Of a DNA stretch of 64,000 bases, positions 11,338 to 20,412 are shown piece after piece. Origin of the DNA: Arachis hypogaea. Lineage: Eukaryota; Streptophyta; Magnoliopsida; Fabales; Fabaceae. The stretch's first letter is position 1. The number at the start of each line of letters is the position of its first letter. Where the stretch lies: the NCBI RefSeq assembly GCF_003086295.3, contig NC_092040.1:60677559-60741558 (forward strand). Direction: 5' to 3'. The notes under the pieces are model-generated. The model saw nothing but the letters and a program-made list of their open reading frames with translations, made no database searches and was not told the origin of the DNA. Position numbers and translations under genes: made by a program.

Positions 11338-11558
11338 GGTGCAACCCGAAGTAGAAGTTATCATTCCCTACAAAATGATCACAACCATACTCCAAACAAA
11401 GAGGTTGATAACTCATAGAGAAAATAGAAAAATAAAAGCAAAAGACATCAATCAAAAGAAACAAAATTTTAATTACTAACAACATCAAACAAACAACCCA
11501 AAAAGTATCTATTCACATATTCAAAACAACCAAAATTATTGCACTCATTGTACTAAGT

Positions 11559-11576
11559 TCCCCGGCAACGGCGCCA
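11559..11576 (-). promoter_or_regulatory. Primer-binding site, tRNA-Asp type (G-1)
   Basis: Perfect reverse-strand TGGCGCCGTTGCCGGGGA next to the LTR start at 11583. Confidence 0.85.
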
Positions 11577-11582
11577 AAAACT

Positions 11583-13085
11583 TGATGAATGGATTTGTAC
11601 CAGTTTAGAATTTCTCAATTGAAATTAAGTGTTTCGTTGATAGCATAGTCCAACCGGCAATTAAATCCCAATATCAAAGTTTAATTCAAATACAAATAAC
11701 CGAGAGTAATTAAATCTCGGGTCGTTTTCCCTAGGAACTAGTGACAATAAGAGCACAAATTTGGTTGCAAGATCGAGGGGATTTTCAATAATGAATAAAG
11801 AATGATCAAAATTACAATTAATAAACTAATAAAGGAATTAAAGAACTATCTATGTAATATGGACAAGTAAAGCTTTAAAGTGATTGAAGAGTGGTTCAAA
11901 ACATAAATAGAACCTTGATTGGGATGCGTTATGGAATTTCTTCCTTGTTATAACCACAACTATGATAATTATAATGGATTAGTCTTACCTAGTCAGCCCT
12001 TAACATTGAAGGGTACGTCAAGTGAGCATAATTGTTATTAATCCATAAATCCTAGCTAACTTACTAATTACCTTAGTAAAAAGCTAGCATTAGTGGAAAC
12101 AATAACAACTAACAACCCAAGAATTATCATTAAATGTCGGACATTATGACTCTAGTATTCCATATACTCATTTTCCCAAGTCAAGGGGTGGAAATTTACT
12201 CTATAATCAAAATTGACATTTCATCAAACACATGGTAGACATGTTCATAAAACATGGCAAAATTGTAAAAATGCTTGAAACTAAGAACAACCAATGAACA
12301 AAATCAATAATGTCAACTCAACAAACATAAAATAACTACTAAACATCAAATTCATTAACTATAAATCAAAATTGCAAAATTATATATGCATTGATAAAGT
12401 GAGTTAAAATATAAGAAAGTGTAGAACAAGTAGCGTAATAAAAGAGAAAACTGAGAAATACTTATAATGGAAATAACCAGAATCCAAGATCAAAATTGAA
12501 AAATGAAAACTTGAAATATAAACCCTAACTAAACTCTAAAGAAATTGAGAGAAAACCTAAGAGAAACTAACCTAAAACTACCTAAAAATATGCCTAAGTG
12601 TGTTGTATTGTATATAGTATTGCTTGCCCTTCTATATATGCCTTAAACTCTTCAGAAATGGGCCTGGAAACCTTCCAAAATGCGAGCCACGTGACTTTTT
12701 AATGAAGTCACGCATAGGGACTTGTGCGTACACTTGCTGAATTCCTCTTGTGCATACGCACAGGATGTTGTGCGTACGCACACTTGGCTATGTGTTTCTC
12801 CTTTGTTTTCTTCATATTTTCTTCAAATTGCATGCTTCTCTTCCACTCTTATGAATCCATTCCTACATATTACACCTGAAATCACTCATAAAAATATCAT
12901 GGCATCGAATGGAATGAAAGTGGAATAAAATTGATTAAATTAAGCACAAAATAGCATGTTTTCACAATTGGACATAATTTAGAGAGAAAACACAAAAGTA
13001 TGCTATTTAGGGGAATAAATATGGGTTTACATAATGAAATCCACTCTATTTCAACCAAAATTTATCATCAAATGTGGATTCGTCA
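11583..13085 (-). repeat. 5' LTR of G-1
   Basis: 1503 bp, from TGATGAATGGATTTG to GTGGATTCGTCA, so the element-sense ends are TGACGAATCC...CATTCATCA. Reverse-strand TATA-like CATATATAGA lies at 12631-12640, with GTGCGTACGCAC dyads at 12724-12783 about 85-150 bp upstream in element sense. Confidence 0.8.
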
Positions 13086-13879
13086 CGATCCTACACTCTA
13101 ATCACCCTAAAGTTCAAGCCTAGTGTCCTTCTAAGCCAAACAGGGTAATCAGAAACTAAGTCTCAACTAATACATGCTCTTAGGTTTCCAATTCCTCTCA
13201 ATTCCAGTCATTCAAGTTCTCTTTTATCACAATAGTCCTAACTCAGCATTTTATTGTCATAACTCCAATCATTACCTCAGAACAAGCACAACCTCTCAAT
13301 ATCACCACTGCTAGCATGAGAGATCTCTCAATTGTACAAGAACAGACAAAACAATACAAGGAATACACAGATAATGAGGACATGTACAACAAGTAAATCA
13401 AATAGCATATAGGTACAATTAATCAAGAAGGGAAACCAAACAAGATGCACACCCAATCAATACACACAAATGCAAATGATGCATGCCTATCCTATTGTCC
13501 ATGAGCTCATGTGTCGATTAAATTACCAGAACCCGACACACCCAGTAGCTAACCTGGATATTGTCTCTCAGACATGCATCCATACTATTGGGGTATAGTG
13601 CCCGTCATACTCTTGGGATATAGTACTCTTCAGACTTTTCAAGGTAAATTGCTCCCACACTCTTGGGATATAGTGCTCGCCATACTCTTAGGATAAAGTG
13701 TCCGTCACACTCTTGGGCTATAGTACTTGACACACTTTACAAACAAAGAGAATACAATGCAACAAAAAGGAAAACAGATCTTACATAACCGAGATCACAA
13801 GCAAAATCGCAACTCAATATAATCATTCCTCAATCAACCTCACCATAATCACCATCACCATCTATCAGGGATATAGTGC
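13086..13879. other. Unassigned repeat-like DNA between G-1 and H-1
   Basis: No ORF and no match to other parts of the window, apart from an internal minisatellite (13560-13740). It is probably another element fragment, but I cannot assign it. Confidence 0.5.
13560..13740. repeat. Degenerate minisatellite, core CTCTTGGGATATAGTGCTCG
   Basis: About five to six imperfect copies of a unit of roughly 25-35 bp containing ACTCTTGGGATATAGT. A single related copy (GGGATATAGTGCT) lies at 13868-13880, right at the LTR junction. Confidence 0.6.
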
Positions 13880-14161
13880 TGATGATTGCACATCATGTTG
13901 TATTTTTCTATACTTTTTCACATTAAAATTTAATTATTCATGCTTAATTATTAAGTGTTTTTGTGCTTAAATCATAGATTAATTTCATCTCTTTGATTTG
14001 ATTTATGTTGTAGAAAATGTAAGTAAAAAGCACAAAATAAGCACAAAAAAATAAAAAAAGCAACTTGACCAAAAATGGCGCTCGAATTGTGGCGCTCACA
14101 AGGAAACGTAGCACTACCCTGGGAGGCCCCTACACTCACTTTCACGCTCACAAAAGAGCGC
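13880..14161 (+). mobile_element. H-1: family H LTR, first segment
   Basis: Starts TGATGATTGCACATCATG and runs collinear with 53099-53385. It is split by element B and resumes at 31710. No PPT precedes it, so it is a 5' or solo LTR. Confidence 0.8.
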
Positions 14162-15782
14162 TGGTGCACGAAATTATGATCATCAATGGCGCCATCAACA
14201 TGGTACGCTCAATTGCAATCTCAACTCTTTATCACAACTTCGCACAACTAACCAGCAAGTGCACTGGGTCGTCCAAGTAATAAACCTTACGCGATTAAGG
14301 GTCGATCCCACGGAGATTGTTGGTATGAAGCAAGCTATGGTCATCTTGTAAATCTCAGTCAGGCAGATTCAAATGGTTATGAATGATTTATGAATAAAGC
14401 ATAAAATAAAGATAGAGATACTTATGTAATTCATTGGTGAGAATTTCAGATAAGCGTATGGAGATGCTTTGTGCCTTCCGTCTCTCTGCTTTCCTACTGT
14501 CTTCATCCAATCCTTCTTACTCCTTTCCATGGCAAGCTGTATGTTGGGCATCACCGTCATCAATGGCTACAGTCCCGTCCTCTCAGTGAAAATGTTCAAC
14601 GCGCTCTGTCACAGCACGGCTATTCAGCTGTCGGTTCTCGATCATGTCGGAATAGAATCCAGTGATTCTTTTGTGTCTGTCACTAACGCCCCACAATCGC
14701 GAGTTTGAAGCTCGTCACAGTCATTCAATTATTGAATCCTACTCAGAATACCACAGACAAGGTTTAGACCTTCCGGATTCTCTTGAATGCCGCTATCAAT
14801 TCTAGCTTATACCACGAAGATTCCGATTAAGGGATCCAAGAGATATCCACTCAATCTAAGGTAGAATGGAGGTGGTTGTCAGGCACATGTTCATAGGTGA
14901 GAATGATGATGAGTGTCACGGATCATCACATTCATCAAGTTGAGGAACAAGTGATATCTTAGAACAAGAATAAGCTGAATTGAGTAGAAGAACAATAGTA
15001 ATTGCATTAATACTCGAGGTACAGCAGAGCTCCACACCTTAATCTATGGTGTGTAGAAACTCCACCGTTGAAAATACATAAGAACAAGGTCTAGGCATGG
15101 CCGAATGGCCAGCCTCCCAAAGAGGGTTCAATCATAAAAACATGATCAAAAGATGTAAATACAATAGCAAAAGGTCCTATTTATAGAGAACTAGTAACTT
15201 AGGGTTTACAGAAATGAGTAAATGACATAAAAATCCACTTCCGGGCCCACTTGGTGTGTGCTTGGGCTGAGCATTGAAGCATTTTCGTGTAGAGACTCTT
15301 CTTGGAGTTAAACGCCAGCGTTTGTGCCAGTTTGGGCGTTTAACTCCCATTCTTGTGCCCGTTCCGGCGTTTAACGCTGGGCAGTCTTGAGCTGATTTGG
15401 AACGCCGGTTTGTGCCATCAAATCACGGGCAAAGTATGAACTATTATACATTGCTGGAAAGCCCAGGATGTCTACTTTCAAAAGCAATTGAGAGCGCGCC
15501 AATTGGGCTTCTGTAGCTCCAGAAAATCCACTTTGAGTGCAGGGAGGTCAGAATCCAACAGCATCTGCAGTCCTTTTCAGCCTTTGAATTAGATTTTTGC
15601 TCAGGTCCCTCAATTTCAGCCAGAAAATACCTGAAATCACAGAAAAACACACAAACTCATAGTAAAGTCCAGAAAAGTTAATTTTAACTAAAAACTAATA
15701 AAAATAAAATAAAAACTAACAAAAACATACTAAAAACATACTAAAAACAATGCCAAAAAGCGTATAAATTATCCGCTCATCA
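14162..15782 (-). repeat. 3' LTR of element B
   Basis: 1621 bp, from TGGTGCACGAAATTATG to CCGCTCATCA. Reverse-strand TATA CTATAAATAG at 15177-15186. Positions 14912-15782 match 30839-31709 without net indels. Confidence 0.9.
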
Positions 15783-15819
15783 CAACACCAAACTTAAATT
15801 GTTGCATGTCCCCAAGCAA
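15783..15819 (-). promoter_or_regulatory. PPT-position module of element B
   Basis: Element sense TTGCTTG-GGGA-CATGCAA (one unpaired position), then CAATTTAAGTTTGGTGTTG next to the LTR. Confidence 0.65.
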
Positions 15820-16672
15820 ATGAAAATAAAATAGGATAAAAAGAAGAGAATATACTATAGACTCCAAATTATCAATGAAACCTAGCTCCAATTAGATGAG
15901 CGGGACTAGTAGCTTTTTGCCTCTGAATAGTTTTAGCATCTCACTTTATCCTTTGAAATTCAGAATGATTGGCTTCTATAGGAACTCAGAATCCAGATAG
16001 TATTATTGATTCTCCTAGTTAAGTATGATGATTCTTGAACACAGCTACTTTATGAGTCTTGGCCGTGGCCCAAAGCACTCTGTTTTCTAGTATTACCACC
16101 GGATACATACATGCCACAGACACATAACGGGGTGAACCTTTCTAGATTGTGACTCAGCTTTGCTAGAGTCTCCAATTAGAGGTGTCCAGGGTTCTTAAGC
16201 ACACTCTTTTTGCCTTGGATCATGACTTTAAATATTTTTTTTCGCATATACTATCTTTTTTTTTGAATTCACTGCTTTTTCTTGTTTCAAGAATCATTTT
16301 TATGATTTTTCAGATCCTCAGTAACATGTCTCCTTTTTTCATCATTCTTTCAAGAGCCAACATTCATGAACAACAAATTCAAAAGACATATGCACTTTTC
16401 AAGCATACATTCAGAAAACAAAAAGTATTGTCACCACATCAAAATAATTAAGCTAGTTTTAAGGATGAATTCAAAATCATGTACTTCTTGTTCTTTTGTA
16501 ATAAAAACAGTTTTCATTTAAGAAAGGTGATGGATTCATAGGACATTCATAACTTTAAGGCATAGACACTAAGACACTAATGATCATAAGACACAAACAT
16601 AGATAAGCATAAGCAAAAAAAATTCAAAAAACAGGAAAATAAAGAACAAGGAGATTAAAGAACGGGTCCACC
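15820..16672 (-). other. 3' untranslated region of element B
   Basis: No ORF. The conserved GGTGGTAATACTAG-type block is at about 16060-16135. Confidence 0.6.
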
Positions 16673-17210
16673 TTAGTGATGGCGGCTTGTTCTCCCTCTT
16701 GAATATCTTATGGAGTGCTTGAGCTCCTCAATGTCTCTTCCTTGCCTTTGTTGCTCCTCTCTCATGATTCTTTGATCTTCTCTAATTTCATGGAGGAGAA
16801 TAGAATGTTCTTAGTGCTCCACCCTTAGTTGTCCCATGTTGGAACTCAATTCTCCTAGGGAGGTGTTGATTTGCTCCCAATTGTTTTGTGGAGGAAAGTG
16901 CATCCCTTGAGGTATCTCAGGGATTTCATGATGAGGAGTTTCTTCATGCTCATGTCCATGAGTGGGATCTCTTATTTGCTCCATCCTTTTCTTAGTGGTA
17001 TCCATGAGGACTTGGTCCAACCTTTGATCCAAGTTGACCCTTTTTGAGTTTGAAAGGGACCTCGGGGATCACCTTTTTCATGGCCACAACTTCATAGAAG
17101 TGGTCTTGATGCACCCTTGAGATGAATCTCTCCATCTCTTATGACTCGGAGGTGGAAGCTTTTGCCTTCCCCTTCCTCTTTCTAGAGGTTTCTCCGGCCT
17201 TAGATGCCAT
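16673..17210 (-). pseudogene. 3' ORF remnant of element B, two internal deletions
   Basis: Starts MASKAGETSRKRKGK at 17210. Compared with C (382 residues), a segment of about 100 residues is missing near 17040 and another of more than 100 near 17000, joining VPF..., NLDQRLDQVLMD and TKKRMEQ. The coiled-coil end down to 16673 remains. Confidence 0.8.
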
Positions 17211-17248
17211 AAATGGTTATGGAAAAACAAAAAGCAATGCTTTTACCA

Positions 17249-17410
17249 CACCAAACTTAGAAGGTTTGCTCGTCCTCGAGCAAAAGAAGAAAGAAAATAG
17301 TAGAAAAAGAAGAAATAGAGGAGATGGAGGAGGCTTTGTGGTTCGGCCAAGGGGGAGAAGTAGTGTTTAGGTTGTGTGAAAATGAAGGAGTGAAGATGGG
17401 TTTATATAGG
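17249..17410 (-). promoter_or_regulatory. Internal promoter and hairpin module of element B
   Basis: TATA box CCTATATAAA on the reverse strand at 17401-17410. Hairpin TTTGCTCG-AGGA-CGAGCAAA at 17265-17284 is followed in element sense by CTAAGTTTGGTGTGG, about 40 bp before the ORF start. Confidence 0.6.
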
Positions 17411-17713
17411 AGTGGAGAGGGGGTGTATGGTTCGGTCATGTGAGGTTGGGTTGGGATGGAAAGTGGTTTGAATTTGAATGGTGAGGTGGGTGGGGTTTTA
17501 TGAAGGATGGATGTGAGTGGTGAAGAGAATAATGGGATTTGATAGGTGAAGGGTTTTTGGGGAAGAGGTGTTGAGGTGATTGGTGAATGGGTGAAGAAGA
17601 GAGAGAGTGGTAGGGTAGGTGGGGATCCTGTGGGGTCCACAGATCCTGAGGTGTCAAGGAAAATTCATCCCTACACCAAGTGGCGAGCAAAAAATGCTCC
17701 TTCTGCCAATTCT

Positions 17714-17881
17714 GGCGTTAAACGCCGGGCTGGTGCCCATTTCTGGCGTTTAACGCCAGCTTTTTGCCCTTTCCTGGCATTTAACGCCAGTCTGGTGCCC
17801 CTTTCTGGCGTTAAACGCCCAGAATGGTGCCAGACTGGGCGTTAAACGCCCATTTGCTGCTCTTACTGGCGTTTAAACGCC
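17714..17881 (-). repeat. 31-bp phased palindrome array, element B
   Basis: Units start at 17714, 17745, 17776, 17807, 17838 and 17868 (31, 31, 31, 31, 30), the same step pattern as element A. Confidence 0.9.
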
Positions 17882-18021
17882 AGCAAGTTTTCCTCCAGGG
17901 TGTGCTATTTTTCTTTCTATTTTTCATTCTGTTTTTGCTTTTTCAATTGATTTTGTGACTTCCCATGATCATCAACCTATAGAAAACATAAAATAACAAA
18001 GGAAAATAGATAAATATAACA

Positions 18022-18037
18022 TTGGGTTGCCTCCCAA
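18022..18037 (-). other. AGGCAA-loop hairpin, element B
   Basis: Element sense TTGGG-AGGCAA-CCCAA. Element P is inserted 38 bp to the right. Confidence 0.6.
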
Positions 18038-18427
18038 CAAGTGCTTCTTTAATGTCAATAGCTTGACAGTGGGCTTGATGACAAGTCATCATATACCCAT
18101 TTTTCAAGCTAATTTCACTTGTTTTGTTAGCATTTATGCACTTTCTTGCATCCTAAGTGATTTGGAGTGAAAATGCATAACTTCTTTAAATCAAGCAACC
18201 ACCATGAATTTAATGTTAATCATTGAGGTTTGAGCTAATTTTAATTGCATTTTAATTGATTTATAAGCCTCTTGAATTTAGTGATACTTTGAGTGGTTGT
18301 TTGGTTTATTATAGGTGAAGAAAAGAAAAGAAAATGAAAAGCGTGGCCGAAGAAGCGTGACACAAGAAAAGGAAAGCGTGGCCAAAGAGGAGAGAAGCGT
18401 GCCGCATCACAATGGGGAAGCAACATT

Positions 18428-19168
18428 GCCCTCCACAAGGGCAGAATGCCCTCTAGGAGGGCAGCATTAGGTGACCAAGCAAGCATAGGCAACTCTGCCC
18501 TGCCCACTCCAAGGGCAGAGCACAAAATGGTGCCTTGGAGCCAAGAGAAGCAAACTCTGCCCTGCCCTTGTGGAGAGCAGAATCGGGCATCTCAAGGAAA
18601 GAAATCAAGAAAAAAAGGTCACCCATGCATGCCACAAGGTTCGAACAAAGAACCATGAGGAAGCCAAGCCTTGAGACACACTACCATGCCAAGAAGCCAA
18701 AAAAATAAAATAGCGTGTTTGCACTCTCCCAGGATCGAACCCGAGACGTGAAGGAAGGACCCTGCCCTGCCCTTGGCACGGGCAGGGCAGCAATTGAACT
18801 AGGCGCACCAATTTTGAAATCTGGCGCACCAACTTTGCTTCCTGGCGCACCAATTTCCTCGTCCTGGCAGCATCTGGCGCGCGCGTTCCTTCCCTGGCGC
18901 ACCAACCCGTTCCTGCCCTGCCCTTGGCGCGAGCAGGGCAGCGTTTAGCGTCCCACACACCAAACACTCTTCCTGGCGCACCAAATTTCCTTCTGGCAGC
19001 ACCATCCGCACGCACGCCTCACATCCTGGCGCATCAGCTTTCCCGCCCTGCCCTTGGCACGGGCAGGGCAGCCTCTCACGCACCAACTCGCACCAAAACG
19101 CACCATGGCCGCACCAATTGCTAGCACCAAGCATCAATTTTCTGCCCTGCCCTCCACAAGGGCAGGGC
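18428..19168 (+). repeat. GGGCAGGGCAG inverted-repeat series in U3 of element P
   Basis: Hairpin-forming units such as CTGCCCTGCCC-TTGGCAC-GGGCAGGGCAG start near 18428, 18448, 18495, 18554, 18762, 18914, 19045 and 19141. Several are interleaved with copies of CTGGCGCACCAA. The last unit ends about 115 bp before the TATA box. Confidence 0.85.
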
Positions 19169-19283
19169 AGCCTCCTGGGAGTGAATCGTTTTGGGCCAAA
19201 ATTCAAATTAAAATTTCTTTTGAACTCATTTCTTCACCAATTCAAAAGCCCATCCAAATCCCATTATCCAAGAATAGAAAGTG

Positions 19284-19292
19284 TATAAATAG
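19284..19292 (+). promoter_or_regulatory. LTR TATA box of element P
   Basis: TATAAATAG in the LTR, downstream of the GC-rich inverted repeats and about 910 bp before the LTR end. Confidence 0.65.
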
Positions 19293-20101
19293 GACTTAGT
19301 TTGATGTAATTAGGACTTTTAGCTACCTTTACTTTGAGCTTTGAATTTTTACTCTTATTTTTGAGAGCTTTTGAATTTCCTTTGTCTTTGAGCTTTTTTG
19401 AGAGACTTGTTCGAGAGCTAAGAGGATCAAGGGAGAATTGAATGATCTCCTTCCTCATTTCCCTTGGGCAATTCTACTCTTCTGTTTTCTGAGTTGTGGG
19501 TGTGTGAAATTGGGGAAATTCTGTCCCAATTCCCATTCAAGCTCTTGGCATTTTGTTTTCTGCATAATCGAATTCCAAATCTGTTCTTCTACTGCTTCAT
19601 CTTTAATTTTCTGCCAATTGCTTAGATAATTCAGATCTGGGAAGGAAATTGGGCTTTAGGCTCTGCTACCTAAGCCCTTGGGATCCTGAGATCACTACTC
19701 ATTTTGGGTTCTTCTGTGAACCTCTGCTACATTTTATTTCAATTCTGTTTGAATGCTTATTGCTTCTGATTTACTTTTTGCTCAACCATTTACTGCAATT
19801 TACTTCTTCTTTGTTTAGATCCTGCAATCCCATTCCTCAATCCCCTTTTATATTCAAGCCATTTATCTTTCTTGCCATTTAAGTTACTGCAATTTAAGTT
19901 TCTTGCACTTTAAGTTTCAGTCATTTACTTTCTTGCTCTTTAAGATTCTGCACATTTACAATTCTGTTCTTCAATTTACTGCACTTTTCCCTTCCCCCTT
20001 TACATTTAATGTCATTTACTTTCTGTTAAACACAAATCACTCAACTAAAACTTGATTCGCTTGACTAAATCACCCACTAAACTAAAATTGCTCAATCCTT
20101 C

Positions 20102-20170
20102 AATCCCTGTGGGATCGACCTCACTCATGTGAGTTATTATTACTTGATGCGACCCGGTACACTTGCCGGT
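20102..20170 (+). other. Conserved U5 double stem-loop, element P
   Basis: CTCAC-TCAT-GTGAG at 20120-20133, then ACTTGATGCGAC and CCGG-TACACTTG-CCGG at 20154-20169. Family L has CCTTAC/GTAAGG and CCAG/CTGG at the same places. Family H has CTCAC/GTGAG and CTGG/CCGG. Confidence 0.65.
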
Positions 20171-20208
20171 GAGTTTTGTGTTGGATCGTTTTCCACACAT
20201 CAAGTTTT

Positions 20209-20226
20209 TGGCGCCGTTGCCGGGGA
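20209..20226 (+). promoter_or_regulatory. Primer-binding site, tRNA-Asp type (P)
   Basis: Perfect TGGCGCCGTTGCCGGGGA six bases after the LTR end. Confidence 0.85.
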
Positions 20227-20412
20227 TTGAAATAGATTGACAATGATTAAGTGAAGTGGAGGTCTAGATTAAGCATTTTTTTCTGTTATTCTAATTCTCA
20301 CTAACACACTAACTGTTTGAATTTTTGCTTAAACTAACTAAACCTTCATTCTAGCTATAGATTGAAGTTGCATTAGCTTTCTGGGTTTGTGTGTTTATTG
20401 CTGTGTGTTTGT

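Larger units (their letters stand above)
9491..13085 (-). mobile_element. Element G-1: family G LTR retrotransposon, 5' half
   Basis: From the right: LTR 11583-13085, tRNA-Asp PBS, a broken ORF, then an internal region rich in GTGCGTACGCAC dyads. Element A interrupts it at 9490. The first 600 bp of the internal part match 46640-47152 (element G-2). No gag, RT or integrase is recognisable, so it is non-autonomous. Confidence 0.8.
18076..20202 (+). repeat. 5' LTR of element P
   Basis: 2127 bp, starting TGATGACAAGTCATCA (itself a hairpin) and ending CCACACATCA before the PBS. It holds a set of GC-rich inverted repeats (18428-19168), a TATA box (19284-19292) and the U5 stem-loops (20120-20169). 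The many ORFs on both strands at 18.4-19.2 kb follow from the inverted repeats and are not genes. Confidence 0.85.

Noticed and set aside
18241..19206. Many overlapping ORFs on both strands, up to 136 residues
   Set aside because: They lie in the P LTR and follow from GC-rich inverted repeats; no start context or family match.
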